Positions 33,041-42,606 are shown, numbered from the stretch's first letter. The stretch: 64,000 nucleotides of DNA from QHXW01 sp035297145 (GCA_035297145.1 DATGZN010000085.1:101447-165446); one strand, 5' to 3'. Translations and numbers: made by a program. The notes: a model not told the origin generated them from the letters alone.

Positions 33041-34723
33041 ATGGTAGCCTCCAAGCCCCATTTCTTCGTTCGCCTGCTGCCGTCGCTAACGGACGTGGCG
33101 TTTCTTATGCCGTTGGCGTTCCTGTTTCTGCGCATGGGCGGCGCCGCGGGCATGCTGGGTGATGGCGATACCGGCTGGCACGTCAAGACGGGTGAATGGA
33201 TTCTGGCCAACCGCCGTATCCCCAATCAGGACATTTTTTCGTACACGAAGGCCGGCCAGCCTTGGTTCGCGTGGGAGTGGCTGTGGGATCTCTCATTCGG
33301 CTGGCTGCATCAGCACGCCGGCATGGCGGCGGTGATTTTAACCAGCATACTGGTGCTTTGCTGCACCTCCGCGCTTCTGTTCCGCCTGGTGCGGCGCGAA
33401 TGTGGTAACGCATTGTTGGCGATTTCGATCATGTTCCTGGTGACCGGCGCTTCCGCGATTCACTGGCTGGCGCGGCCGCACCTGTTCACGTTGCTTTTTG
33501 CCGTGATCTTCTACTCGCTGCTCGAGCGCGTCAACGAAGGCCACATCCGGCTGCTGTGGTGGCTGCCCGCGCTGATGCTCGTGTGGACCAACCTGCATGG
33601 CGGCTTCTTCGTGGGGCTGATTCTGGTGGGCGCTTACGCGGGCGGGGAACTGCTGCGGGCGCTGTTCGAGGCGCGGATCGAGGCCGCGCGGCGGGCGATC
33701 CCGTACCTTCTCGCGGGCGCGGGCTGCCTGCTAGCAACGTTCGTCAACCCGTACTCATACCATCTGCATGCGCACATCTTCGAATACCTGACCGACCGGT
33801 ATCAGTACAGGAACATCGTAGAATTCCAGTCGTTCAATTTTCACCATCCGGTTACGGTGTTTTTTGAGCCCATGCTGCTGCTGGGATTGGCGGCCGTGAT
33901 TTGGAGTTTGGCGCGCCGGGACTATGTCCACGCGTTGCTGGTTGCCGGTTGGGCGCACCTGGCTTTGGTTGCGGTGCGCAACACACCCATCTTCATGATG
34001 GTGGCTTCCGTTCCGGTCGCAGCCATGCTGCAGAAGATGATCGAGGATCTGCCGGCGAGCAATCTGGCAAACTGGTTACGGCTGGCGGCGTCAAGGGTGG
34101 CGCGCTTCGCCGCCGAGTTCGGAGCGACGGATTCGATTCCACGCCTGCATCTCGCCAGCGCTGGAGCTGCCTGCTTTCTGGTGGCGTTGTTCTACGCCCC
34201 GAACGCGCCTGCGATGTGCCGCGCGCAGTACGATGCGGCCCGTTACCCCGCGAAAGCAGTCGAATTCCTACAAAAAGATGGCTCCGCCGATACCATTTTT
34301 ACCGACGACACCTGGGGCGGCTATCTAATTTACCGGCTATATCCAGCGAATAAAGTTTTTATCGACGGCAGGAGTGATTTCTACGGCTCCACCTTCAACG
34401 AGAAGTATCTGGACGTGATGAAGGTCCGCTACGGCTGGGAGAAAAATCTGGACCAATATCACGTCAATGCGATCCTTCTGCCAGTCGAAACTCCCCTGAC
34501 GGCTACGCTCAAAGAGTCGCCGCGGTGGCGCGCCGTCTATGACGATGGCGTGGCTATTCTGTTCCGCATCGCGGACGCCACTGCCGCAGGGGGCAACCAG
34601 TTTTCCGCCGTTTCCCACGGCGGGAAAGATCGTGGTCGCGAGATCACGAAACCACAACACGTGATCTCACGATCACCAAATCAACCACTAGGAGTGAACC
34701 ATCATGAAAACGCTGCTGTTTAA
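33041..34723 (+). CDS. Polytopic membrane protein, glycosyltransferase-39-like
   Basis: 560 residues from the ATG at 33041 (the frame opens 27 bp earlier). An early GDGDTGWHVKTGEWIL motif after the first helix has the acidic residues typical of GT-C enzymes such as the PMT/ArnT group. About ten hydrophobic helices follow, then a soluble C-terminal part with TIFTDDTWGGYLIYRLYP. Such proteins usually move sugars from polyprenyl carriers on the outer face of the inner membrane. The last about 45 codons look unlike protein, contain a hairpin and overlap the flp1 start by 20 bp, so the native end may have been nearer 34580. Confidence 0.75.
   Translation: MVASKPHFFVRLLPSLTDVAFLMPLAFLFLRMGGAAGMLGDGDTGWHVKTGEWILANRRIPNQDIFSYTKAGQPWFAWEWLWDLSFGWLHQHAGMAAVILTSILVLCCTSALLFRLVRRECGNALLAISIMFLVTGASAIHWLARPHLFTLLFAVIFYSLLERVNEGHIRLLWWLPALMLVWTNLHGGFFVGLILVGAYAGGELLRALFEARIEAARRAIPYLLAGAGCLLATFVNPYSYHLHAHIFEYLTDRYQYRNIVEFQSFNFHHPVTVFFEPMLLLGLAAVIWSLARRDYVHALLVAGWAHLALVAVRNTPIFMMVASVPVAAMLQKMIEDLPASNLANWLRLAASRVARFAAEFGATDSIPRLHLASAGAACFLVALFYAPNAPAMCRAQYDAARYPAKAVEFLQKDGSADTIFTDDTWGGYLIYRLYPANKVFIDGRSDFYGSTFNEKYLDVMKVRYGWEKNLDQYHVNAILLPVETPLTATLKESPRWRAVYDDGVAILFRIADATAAGGNQFSAVSHGGKDRGREITKPQHVISRSPNQPLGVNHHENAAV
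34628..34674. promoter_or_regulatory. Nested hairpin just upstream of the flp genes
   Basis: GAGATCACG (34640-34648) and CGTGATCTC (34660-34668) match perfectly around 11 bases. Outside them GATCGTG (34628-34634) and CACGATC (34668-34674) also match, sharing one base with the inner arm. There is no T-tract after it. It lies in the tail of the membrane-protein frame, 30 bp before the flp1 start, so it could be an operator, an attenuator or an mRNA processing or stability element. Confidence 0.6.
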
Positions 34724-34889
34724 TTTTGTTAAGGATGAACAAGGCCAGGACCTGATCGAATATACGCTGCTTCTGGCTTTCGTGTGTTTGGCGTCTGCCG
34801 CGCTGTTCATTAGCGCCGGCGGTAGCGTGGCCGGCATTTGGACGGCCACCAACACCAGGCTGGCTGCGGCCAACACGTCCGCCAGCTAA
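34704..34889 (+). CDS. flp: Flp-type pilin 1
   Basis: 61 residues. The Flp/Fap core is present: DEQGQDLIEYTLLLAFVCLA at about residues 10-29, with the Glu-Tyr pair after the cleavage region, then ALFISAGGSVAGIW. Flp prepilins are cut by a TadV/CpaA peptidase and polymerise into the Tad pilus. Here the residue before the hydrophobic stretch is not the usual Gly at every position (GQDLIEY), so the exact cleavage site cannot be fixed. AGGAG sits 9 bp before the ATG. It is the first of three tandem pilin genes. Confidence 0.9.
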   Translation: MKTLLFNFVKDEQGQDLIEYTLLLAFVCLASAALFISAGGSVAGIWTATNTRLAAANTSAS

Positions 34890-34966
34890 GACACCTGGCG
34901 AGGGGCATGAACCACATGCCCCTCTGCCTTCCAGGTGTTTGCGGACTAATAAGGAGGCTAAACGAC

Positions 34967-35152
34967 GTGACTAAAACGCTGCACACATTTCTACGAGACG
35001 AGCAAGCTCAGGACTTGATCGAGTATACGCTGCTGCTGGCATTTGTGTGCTTGGCATCAGCCGCGCTCTTCATCAGTGCCGGCGGCAGTGTTGCCGGCAT
35101 CTGGACCTCGACCAATACTGATCTAGCCAACGCCAACACGGCTGCGAGCTAG
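34967..35152 (+). CDS. flp: Flp-type pilin 2 (GTG start)
   Basis: 61 residues from a GTG start at 34967, chosen because AAGGAGG stands 9 bp before it and the resulting N terminus (TKTLHTFLRDEQAQDLIEY) aligns with the other two copies. The frame is open further upstream without an initiation site. The core is nearly identical to copy 1 (LLLAFVCLASAALFISAGGS). It differs at the cleavage zone (AQDLIEY instead of GQDLIEY), which may affect processing. Confidence 0.88.
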   Translation: MTKTLHTFLRDEQAQDLIEYTLLLAFVCLASAALFISAGGSVAGIWTSTNTDLANANTAAS

Positions 35153-35238
35153 ATCGAGGTGAATGGCGTGCCCTGTTTCACTGCGATTCACGAGGACGAC
35201 ACACGCGCCATTTGAAGTGAATTAAGGAGAAAAAACCC

Positions 35239-35415
35239 ATGCTGAAACAATTTATAAAAGATGAGCAGGGCCAGGACCTGATCGAATACACCCTGTTGCT
35301 GGCGTTTGTTTGCCTGGCAACTTCTGCTTTATTTGTGAGTTCGGGAGGGAGTCTATCGGGGATCTGGACCTCGGCGAATACAGAGCTCGCCACCGCCAAC
35401 ACGTCGGCGAGTTAA
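35239..35415 (+). CDS. flp: Flp-type pilin 3 (58 codons)
   Basis: 58 residues, a short gene that is easily missed. The start is supported by AAGGAG 13 bp before the ATG. It begins MLKQFIKDEQGQDLIEYTLL and continues LAFVCLATSALFVSSGGS. It is the most diverged of the three copies in the middle (VSSGGSLSGIW against ISAGGSVAGIW), so the copies are not recent duplicates. All three end with the same Asn-Thr-Ala/Ser-Ala-Ser tail. Confidence 0.88.
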   Translation: MLKQFIKDEQGQDLIEYTLLLAFVCLATSALFVSSGGSLSGIWTSANTELATANTSAS

Positions 35416-35553
35416 CGTTACGTAGTTGCAACCGCTAGTGGCACCAGTTCGGCGTCCCATTGGTCTTGGAAAGGGAGATCCAAGGCCGGTATTTTCCGCG
35501 TCCTGCACAACCGGCAGGGCCGGTGCTTAGAGTCGCTCATTGAAAGGTGAAAA

Positions 35554-36438
35554 ATGAACCAGCGTTTGTTTTCTGTGCTTATCTTTGCATTTGTCGTCTC
35601 CGCGGGAGCCAGCCTCTTGCTGTACCGGCTGATCGCTTCCCGCGTGACGGCGAATGCCAAGCAACCCACCACGCAGGTACTCGTGGCCGCCCGCACTATG
35701 GAGCTCGGTACTCTGATCCGCGATTCGGATGTGAAGATGGCTGACTTCGGTGGTACGCTGCCGCACGGCGCACTGCTCCATAAAGAAGATGTTGTCGGCC
35801 GAGGCGTCATGTCCGCGATCTATGAAGGTGAGCCGGTGCTCGAGAGCCGCCTGGCCGCGAAAGGCGCCGGGGCGGGTTTGGCTGCTACGATTCCAGCGGG
35901 GATGCGCGCGGCCGCGGTGCGCGTGAATGAGGTAGTGGGCGTCTCCGGATTTGTGGCTCCCGGAATGCGCGTCGACGTGCTCGTGGCGGGCACTCCGCCC
36001 AACGCCAAAGCGGACGTCGGCACGGTTTCCAAGACGCTGCTCCAGAACATCGAGGTTCTATCGGCGGGACAGAATTTCCAGAAAGATTCCGAAGGCAAGG
36101 CCGTCCAAGTGCAGGTGGTGAACCTGCTGGTGACGCCGGAACAGGCCGAGATTCTTGCGCTCGCGAGCAACGAGACGCGGATTCAGCTGGTGCTGCGCAA
36201 TCCATTGGACACCCTCACCACCAAGACAACGGGTGTGGCGATGTCCGGCTTGTTCGGCGGGCCGATTAAGCCGCCCGAGCTGGCCGCCGCGCCGAAGCCG
36301 CACCGCATCGCGGAGCGAGTTACACTGCCGTACCCGGTGGCGCCGCCGAAACCGGCTCCGCCCGTGACGGTGGAGGTGATGAACGGCAACAAGCGCGTCG
36401 AATCCAAATTCCCTGCTGCTTCGGAGAACGTCCAATGA
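35554..36438 (+). CDS. cpaB: Flp pilus assembly protein CpaB/RcpC
   Basis: 294 residues. An N-terminal membrane anchor (RLFSVLIFAFVVSAGASLLLY) is followed by a SAF domain (about 45-110: VLVAARTMELGTLI, GRGVMSAIYEGEPVLESRL) and an RcpC domain (to about 230) with MRVDVLVAGTPP. The C-terminal 60 residues are Pro-rich and variable. CpaB is a periplasmic partner of the secretin. The stop overlaps the cpaC start (ATGA), so the two are cotranslated in one operon. Confidence 0.9.
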   Translation: MNQRLFSVLIFAFVVSAGASLLLYRLIASRVTANAKQPTTQVLVAARTMELGTLIRDSDVKMADFGGTLPHGALLHKEDVVGRGVMSAIYEGEPVLESRLAAKGAGAGLAATIPAGMRAAAVRVNEVVGVSGFVAPGMRVDVLVAGTPPNAKADVGTVSKTLLQNIEVLSAGQNFQKDSEGKAVQVQVVNLLVTPEQAEILALASNETRIQLVLRNPLDTLTTKTTGVAMSGLFGGPIKPPELAAAPKPHRIAERVTLPYPVAPPKPAPPVTVEVMNGNKRVESKFPAASENVQ

Positions 36439-38099
36439 GAGCCTCAAAACTGCTTGGAACAATAGCGAGCTGCTGGCTCGGAGTTTGTTTCACGCCACTG
36501 GCGCAGGCCCCAGCACATGCGGCAGAGGCTGCTGCCATGCCGGCAGTGAAGGCCGTGCAGACGACGTCCGCTGCCAGTGTTCAAGAGGGCCATCCCGCCG
36601 CGGCGCGCGACTTGTTCGTCACCGTGGGGAAATCGCTGGTGGTCGACAGCCCGGTCAACATTCAGAGGGTTTCAGTGGCCAATGGCGACCTGGCCGAGGC
36701 GCTGGCGGTAAACCCGCGCGAGGTCCTGGTAAACGGCAAGTCCGCCGGCGAAACCAGCATGATCATCTGGCAGCAGGGCGGCAATCGCTTGTTCTTCGAC
36801 CTCACCATCCGGTCGAGCAACGCCAAAGTCGCGGCGATCCAGCAGGAAATTGATCGCGAAATGCCGGGTCAGGACGTCAAGATTTCTTATGAAAATGAGA
36901 TGGTCTTCGTACATGGCACGGTGAAGGATCTGACCAGCTCCGATCGCGCGGTAGCGATTGCCGCGAGCCTGGGGAAGGCCGTCAACCTGCTGCACGTGGC
37001 CGTTCCTCCCACGGAGTCGCAGGTGCTACTCAAGGTCCGCTTCTACGACGTGGACCGTTCCGCCACGCAGAACCTGGGACTGAATATTATCAGCACGGGC
37101 GCTACCAACACCATTGGCCGGGTCACAACGGGGCAGTTCTCGCCGCCGACTATTACACAAAACCCGGGCGCGCCACCGACGATCACTTACTCGGACCTCT
37201 TAAACATATTCCTGTTCCGGCCGGACCTGAATTTGGGCGCGACCATCGCGGCGCTGGAAAGCCAAAACCTGCTGCAATCGCTCGCCGAGCCGAACGTGCT
37301 CGCAATCAACGGAAAGACGGCCAGCTTCCTGGCTGGTGGCGAGTTCCCCTATCCCACGCTGCAAGGTGGGGGCGGGGGACTCGGCCAAGTCACCATTCAG
37401 TTCAAGGAATTCGGCATCCGGCTGAACTTTACGCCGATCGTCACGCCACGCGGCACCATTCGGCTGCACGTCATGCCGGAAGTGAGTTCGCTCGATTTCG
37501 CGAACGGGCTAATTTTCCAGGGTTTCAACATCCCGGCGCTCAACACCCGCCGCGTGGAGACCGAAGTCGAGCTGGAAGAGGGCCAAAGTTTTGCGATCGG
37601 CGGACTGCTGGACAACACATTGACCCAGACGCTGACTAAGGTGCCGGGCTTGGCCAACATTCCGCTGCTTGGGAAGCTATTCCAATCCCGCTCCATTGTC
37701 AAAAATAACTCCGAGCTGCTGGTGGTGGTGACGCCGGAACTGGTGCGGCCAATTCCCAAGGGCCAGCCGGTACCGGAGATCAAGATGCCGAAGGAGTGGC
37801 TGTCAGGCCCCGCTGGCGTGCCGCGCACCCCGGGAATGGATGTCACTGGCCCGGTACCCGGCCGGCCGCCGAAGGATGCGGTTCCGGTGGAGCAAATGAT
37901 TCAGAGCCAGCGGCCCATGCCGCCGTTGCCGGGATCCCAGCAGCTACAACAGCAGCAGCAGAACGGCTCCCAGATCCAGTTCGTGCCGATGCTGACTCAG
38001 CCGGGACAAGCGCCACAACCGGCCGCGGCGCCATCGTCAGCGCCGGCGGCGGCGCCTGCGCCGTCCGGATCTGGAGGAGGATCGGGAGCAAACCAGTAA
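36435..38099 (+). CDS. cpaC: Tad pilus secretin CpaC/RcpA
   Basis: 554 residues with a signal peptide (ending AHAAEA). The pilus-assembly N-domain (about 55-125: LFVTVGKSLVVDSPVNIQRV and REVLVNGKSAGETSMIIWQ) and a BON-like region (to about 190) precede the secretin core (about 195-440), which contains VEVELEEGQSFAIGGLLDNT-like motifs near residue 375-395 and KVPGLANIPLLGKLFQS. The last 110 residues are Pro/Gln-rich, including five consecutive Gln, and are not part of the channel. It forms the outer-membrane pore for the pilus. Confidence 0.92.
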   Translation: MRASKLLGTIASCWLGVCFTPLAQAPAHAAEAAAMPAVKAVQTTSAASVQEGHPAAARDLFVTVGKSLVVDSPVNIQRVSVANGDLAEALAVNPREVLVNGKSAGETSMIIWQQGGNRLFFDLTIRSSNAKVAAIQQEIDREMPGQDVKISYENEMVFVHGTVKDLTSSDRAVAIAASLGKAVNLLHVAVPPTESQVLLKVRFYDVDRSATQNLGLNIISTGATNTIGRVTTGQFSPPTITQNPGAPPTITYSDLLNIFLFRPDLNLGATIAALESQNLLQSLAEPNVLAINGKTASFLAGGEFPYPTLQGGGGGLGQVTIQFKEFGIRLNFTPIVTPRGTIRLHVMPEVSSLDFANGLIFQGFNIPALNTRRVETEVELEEGQSFAIGGLLDNTLTQTLTKVPGLANIPLLGKLFQSRSIVKNNSELLVVVTPELVRPIPKGQPVPEIKMPKEWLSGPAGVPRTPGMDVTGPVPGRPPKDAVPVEQMIQSQRPMPPLPGSQQLQQQQQNGSQIQFVPMLTQPGQAPQPAAAPSSAPAAAPAPSGSGGGSGANQ

Positions 38100-38125
38100 A
38101 TGACGTTTGCTGTTGAGGACTTGAA

Positions 38126-39283
38126 GTGTATCCGCTGAGTATTGGATTAGTAATCGAGACCAAAGAACTGTGGGATGACGTTCATTCCACATTGCAGGAA
38201 CTACCCGTCCGCCTTCAGATCGAGCAGCACGAGCTGGGTGATCTGGCGGAATTTCTGGACAAAGTCGAGAGACTTCGGCCCGAGGTCATGATTCTCGAAG
38301 TCATGAAGCTCCGTGAGCCGATGGAGCACGTGGTTGGCCGGATCAAAGCCGGTACCGCGGACCCCATGATCATCGCGCTCCACCCGACGGCGGAGCCGGA
38401 GCTGATTCTGGGGGCGCTGCGGGCGGGCGCCCACGAATTCCTGCATCCGCCGGTGAAATCCAGCCTGAACCAGGCGCTGGAGCGCAAATCGGCGGAGCGC
38501 AACAAAATGCGCGAGCGGCTTCGGCAGAAGGGCCGCGTGATCGGTTTCCTTTCCGCCAAAGGCGGTTGTGGCGCGACAACCATCGCCTGCCACATCGCGG
38601 CCGAAATCGGCCGGCATGGCAAGCATGTACTGCTGGCCGACATGGACCTGGACGCCGGAATGGTGCGATTCCTGATGAAATCCAAATCGCCCTATTCGGT
38701 GCTGGACGCCCTGAACAATCTGCATCGCCTCGATCAAAACTATTGGAATGCGCTGATCTCGAACGGCCTACCGGGGCTCGAAGTCATCGCCGGACCGCAA
38801 GCCCTGGCCTCCCGTCAGCAACCCAATCAGGAGCAGGTGCTGAACATGCTGACTTTCTGCCGGGGCCAGTACGACTTCTCGATCGTGGATCTGGGCCGCA
38901 GCCTGAACATGGCGGCCATGAATGCGCTCGACGAAATCGATGAAACCTACCTGGTCACCACGCTGGATGTCCCGGCCTTGCACCAATCCAAGCAGATCAT
39001 CCAATCGCTTTCCAATGTGGGTTACGGGCGGGAACGGCTGCGCCTGGTACTGAATCGCATGCCGCAGCGGCTGGACGTCACACCGGACGAACTGGAAAAG
39101 ATGATGTCGCTTCCGGTATTTGCCACGCTGCCCAATGATTACCCGTCCTTGTACGAGTCGTATTCGGAAGGCTCATTGCTGCCCCCCACCAGCAGGTTGG
39201 GGAAAGAACTCGCTCGCATGGCCGTCAAAGTTGGCGGTATTCAAGAGGAGAAGGGCAAAAAGAAATTCTCGCTCTTCGGTTAA
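38126..39283 (+). CDS. cpaE: Tad pilus ATPase CpaE/TadZ (GTG start)
   Basis: 385 residues from a GTG start, preceded by GAGGACTTGAA. An atypical receiver-like domain (about 1-125) is followed by a MinD/ParA-type ATPase with the deviant Walker A KGGCGATT near residues 148-155, a DMDLDAG switch near 173 and a VDLGRSLN motif near 253. TadZ proteins place the pilus machine in the cell. Twenty-six bp separate it from cpaC and 11 bp from cpaF. Confidence 0.9.
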   Translation: MYPLSIGLVIETKELWDDVHSTLQELPVRLQIEQHELGDLAEFLDKVERLRPEVMILEVMKLREPMEHVVGRIKAGTADPMIIALHPTAEPELILGALRAGAHEFLHPPVKSSLNQALERKSAERNKMRERLRQKGRVIGFLSAKGGCGATTIACHIAAEIGRHGKHVLLADMDLDAGMVRFLMKSKSPYSVLDALNNLHRLDQNYWNALISNGLPGLEVIAGPQALASRQQPNQEQVLNMLTFCRGQYDFSIVDLGRSLNMAAMNALDEIDETYLVTTLDVPALHQSKQIIQSLSNVGYGRERLRLVLNRMPQRLDVTPDELEKMMSLPVFATLPNDYPSLYESYSEGSLLPPTSRLGKELARMAVKVGGIQEEKGKKKFSLFG

Positions 39284-39294
39284 GAGACCAATAA

Positions 39295-40650
39295 ATGCTA
39301 ACGGAAACGGTACAACGCACGGGAGCCAATCGGGAAGCCGGCTGGGTTAATCGCCTCTTCACCAACGAAGGCTACACTCCCGAGCACCAGGAGTTGAAGT
39401 TCACCATCCACCGCAAGCTTCTGGATCGCATCAACCTGGAGGCGCTCTCCGCCATGGCGGGCGAGCGCGCCCGAGCGGAGATCCGCGCCGCCGTGGCTCG
39501 CTTGATCGAGGAAGAGAAGACGCCGCTCAGCTTGATGGAAAAGGACCGCGTCGTCGAAGAGGTGCTGGATGAAGTATTTGGTCTGGGCCCGCTTGAGCCT
39601 TTGTTGCGCGATCCGACCATTTCGGACATCCTGGTCACCACGCCGCGCCTGGTCTATGTCGAGCGCGCCGGCAAATTGCATCGCACGCCCGTCGAGTTCA
39701 AAGACAACGCACACTTACTGCGCATCATCGAGAAAATTGTTTCGCGCGTGGGCCGCCGCGTGGACGAGTCCTCGCCGCTGGTGGATGCGCGCCTGCCGGA
39801 TGGATCGCGCGTCAACGCCGCCATTCCGCCGGTCGCCGTGGATGGCCCGCTGCTCTCGATCCGCCGTTTCGGACGCGACACGCTTCAGGGCGAGGACCTG
39901 GTCAAGAAACTGGCCCTCACCGAAGGCATGCTGCAATTGCTGCAATGCTGCGTCAAGGCGCGGCTCAATATTGTCATCGCCGGTGGTACCGGCGCTGGCA
40001 AGACGACCTTGCTCAACGTGCTCTCTTCCTACATTCCGGAAGATGAGCGCATCGTCACTATTGAAGACGCGGCTGAGTTGCGCCTGCGCCAGACGCACGT
40101 GGCGCGCATGGAGACCCGCCCGGCCAATGTTGAAGGCCAGGGCGCCATTCGCATTCGCGAACTTGTCGTAAACGCCCTTCGTATGCGTCCCGACCGCATC
40201 ATCGTCGGTGAGTGTCGTAGCGAGGAAGCCCTCGATATGTTGCAGGCCATGAATACGGGTCACGACGGATCTCTGACCACGGTACACGCCAACAACCCTC
40301 GCGATGCCATCGGACGCCTGGAGGTCATGGTCGGTATGGCCAACGCCAACATGGGAGTTCGCTCCATGCGCCAGCAGATCAGCTCGGCCATCGATATGTT
40401 CGTGCAGGTATCCCGGTTTAGCGACGGCACTCGCCGCATCACGCACATTACCGAATGCGTGGGAATGGAGGGCGATCTGATCACCATGCAGGACATCTTC
40501 GTTTTCGAAAAAACCGGGCTCACCGATGCGGGCAGAGTCACCGGGCGCTTCCGCGCCACCGGTATCCGCCCCAAGTTCTACGAGCGTCTGCGCGCTTCGG
40601 GCATGCAGTTGCCCGCTTCCATCTTCCAAACTGTCGTGGAGATCTCGTAA
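39295..40650 (+). CDS. cpaF: Tad pilus assembly ATPase CpaF/TadA
   Basis: 451 residues of the VirB11-like secretion ATPase family, which powers pilin assembly. Walker A is GGTGAGKTTLLN at about residues 229-240, the Asp box region follows with TIEDAAELRLRQ, and Walker B with GECRSEEALDMLQAMNTGHDG-type motifs lies near residues 305-325. The His-rich THVARMETRP segment is as expected. The N-terminal domain of about 150 residues contains IEEEKTPLSLMEKDRVVEEV. It is in the cpaE-cpaF-tadB-tadC order and complete. Confidence 0.95.
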   Translation: MLTETVQRTGANREAGWVNRLFTNEGYTPEHQELKFTIHRKLLDRINLEALSAMAGERARAEIRAAVARLIEEEKTPLSLMEKDRVVEEVLDEVFGLGPLEPLLRDPTISDILVTTPRLVYVERAGKLHRTPVEFKDNAHLLRIIEKIVSRVGRRVDESSPLVDARLPDGSRVNAAIPPVAVDGPLLSIRRFGRDTLQGEDLVKKLALTEGMLQLLQCCVKARLNIVIAGGTGAGKTTLLNVLSSYIPEDERIVTIEDAAELRLRQTHVARMETRPANVEGQGAIRIRELVVNALRMRPDRIIVGECRSEEALDMLQAMNTGHDGSLTTVHANNPRDAIGRLEVMVGMANANMGVRSMRQQISSAIDMFVQVSRFSDGTRRITHITECVGMEGDLITMQDIFVFEKTGLTDAGRVTGRFRATGIRPKFYERLRASGMQLPASIFQTVVEIS

Positions 40651-40662
40651 AGAGGCCGCATC

Positions 40663-41640
40663 ATGAACTCTTTAATACCGTTTCTCTTTGCGTTTTTGAT
40701 TCTGTTCGTCGTGGTGATGATCGCGGCGAGCGTGGCATATAAATTCTGGGACAACAAGCGCAAGAAGCAAGTCAGCTCCATGCTGCAGACTGGGGAGGAA
40801 AAGGCCCCGGAGATTTCGATCAGTAACCTTCTAATGGAGCCGACCGACGATGGCCGCTCCATCATGGAGAAGTTCATCGAGGGTCTGGACGTGGCGCAGA
40901 AGCTGCAAGCCCACATGTCCCAGGCCGGCCTCAACTGGACGCCGATGAAGTTTCTGGTGATCTCGATCGTCTGCGCCATCATTGGCGGCGTAGTGGGGGT
41001 GCGCTTTCCCGTAATGGGCTTCGGTGTAACCTCCGTGGTGTTCGGATTGCTTATGGCGATTCTGCCTTACCTTCATGTGCGGCGCGCGCGCGCCAAACGT
41101 TTGGGCAAGCTGGAAGAGCAATTTCCCGAAGCGCTGGAGTTTTTGGCGCGATCCATGCGCGCCGGCCACGCTTTCACCATTAGCTTGGAAATGCTGGGCG
41201 AGGAGCTTCCTGAACCTTTGGGCCAGGAGTTTCGCACGCTGTTTAACGAGCAGAACCTCGGTGCGGCGCTGGAGGTGGCGTTGGCAAATCTCACCACCCG
41301 CGTTCCTCTTCTTGATATGCGCTTCTTTGCGTCGTCGGTTCTGCTGCAAAAGCAAACCGGCGGCAACCTGGCGGAAATTCTCACACGCCTCGCGGAAGTC
41401 ATTCGCGACCGCTTCCGCCTGAAGGGCCAGGTGAAGGCGGCGAGCGCGCACGGCCGGCTCACCGCCACCATTCTGATGCTTATGCCCATCGCCACCATGT
41501 TTGCCTTGCTGGTCGTCTCACCGGGTTACCTCCAGGGGATGGCCAAAGACATTGACGGCAAATACATGATCGGATTCGCGATCCTAGGCCAGATCTTGGG
41601 GAATTACTTCATCCGCAAGATCATCAACATCCAGGTTTAG
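40663..41640 (+). CDS. tadB: Tad pilus inner-membrane protein TadB
   Basis: 325 residues with an N-terminal helix (LIPFLFAFLILFVVVMIAAS), two further helices near residues 100-140 and two at the C terminus. The T2SSF domain (about 155-290) has ALEFLARSMRAGHAF and the LAEILTRLAEVIRDR segment. TadB and TadC form the inner-membrane platform of the Tad machine. It starts 12 bp after cpaF and ends 8 bp before tadC. Confidence 0.92.
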   Translation: MNSLIPFLFAFLILFVVVMIAASVAYKFWDNKRKKQVSSMLQTGEEKAPEISISNLLMEPTDDGRSIMEKFIEGLDVAQKLQAHMSQAGLNWTPMKFLVISIVCAIIGGVVGVRFPVMGFGVTSVVFGLLMAILPYLHVRRARAKRLGKLEEQFPEALEFLARSMRAGHAFTISLEMLGEELPEPLGQEFRTLFNEQNLGAALEVALANLTTRVPLLDMRFFASSVLLQKQTGGNLAEILTRLAEVIRDRFRLKGQVKAASAHGRLTATILMLMPIATMFALLVVSPGYLQGMAKDIDGKYMIGFAILGQILGNYFIRKIINIQV

Positions 41641-41648
41641 AGGAAATC

Positions 41649-42587
41649 ATGGAGATCGTCATCGCCATTCTGCTGTTCTCGTTGCTGATGGGGGCCATCA
41701 CGTTCTACGGCTACCGCCGCTACGCGCGACCGGGACGGGTCTTTGAGCGACTTGGCGCTCCCGTGCTGGAAGCCGAAGTCCTCGGCGCCGGAACTCTGTC
41801 CCAAACGCCGGAAGTTGGCTGGATCGTCCGCGTCATTCAGCAAGTCGGCGAGAAGGTCCCGATCTCGCCGGATGACGCCGGCGTCACGCGCCGCGACCTG
41901 ATCATGGCCGGGTACCGCTCGGAAGCGGCCATCAAAGTCTTCAACGGCATCAAAATCACGCTATGCATTTTGCTGGTGATCGTGGGCTTCTCGATGCGGT
42001 CCGCCATGCCGAATCCGGTGCTGCGCATCGTGTTGATCGCTTTCTCCGGATTCATGGGCTTCTACCTGCCTGGTTACATGCTGGACAAGAAGATCGCCAA
42101 GCGGCAGACCACCATTCGCCTGGCGCTGCCGGACGCACTGGACATGCTGGTGGTTTCGATCGAGGCGGGCTTGGGTCTGGATCAGGCTATCCAACACGTG
42201 GGACGTGAGCTACAGCTTAGCCACAAAGAACTGAGTGAGGAGTTGAGCCTGGTCAATTTGGAAATGCGCGCCGGCAAGCGTCGTTCCGAAGCGTTGAAGA
42301 ATCTGGCCGAGCGAACCGGAGAGGCCGAACTGCAGAAGTTGGTCGCCATCCTGATTCAGAGCGACCGGTTTGGAACCAGCATGGGCGATTCGCTGCGCTC
42401 CCACTCTGATTTTTTGCGTGTACGACGGCGCCAGGAAGCCGAAGAGCGCGCCGGGAAGGTGGGCGTGAAGCTGGTGTTCCCCATCTTCTTCTTCATATTG
42501 CCGTCCATGCTGATTGTGGCGGCCGGCCCGGGCCTGTTGCAGGTCTTCAAATATCTATTCCCGTTGATGAAGCAATTCCAAGGATAA
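41649..42587 (+). CDS. tadC: Tad pilus inner-membrane protein TadC
   Basis: 312 residues. Helices lie at about residues 3-20, 100-117 and 119-138 and at the C terminus (VFPIFFFILPSMLIVAAGP). The T2SSF domain is at about 155-280 with DALDMLVVSIEAGLGLDQAI and ALKNLAERTGEAELQKLVAI, each typical. It is the platform partner of TadB. It is followed after 19 bp by a tiny membrane-protein frame, and the Tad genes then end; TadD, TadE, TadF, TadG and the prepilin peptidase are not seen. Confidence 0.92.
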   Translation: MEIVIAILLFSLLMGAITFYGYRRYARPGRVFERLGAPVLEAEVLGAGTLSQTPEVGWIVRVIQQVGEKVPISPDDAGVTRRDLIMAGYRSEAAIKVFNGIKITLCILLVIVGFSMRSAMPNPVLRIVLIAFSGFMGFYLPGYMLDKKIAKRQTTIRLALPDALDMLVVSIEAGLGLDQAIQHVGRELQLSHKELSEELSLVNLEMRAGKRRSEALKNLAERTGEAELQKLVAILIQSDRFGTSMGDSLRSHSDFLRVRRRQEAEERAGKVGVKLVFPIFFFILPSMLIVAAGPGLLQVFKYLFPLMKQFQG

Positions 42588-42606
42588 GAAAGGAGAACCG
42601 CCGAAA

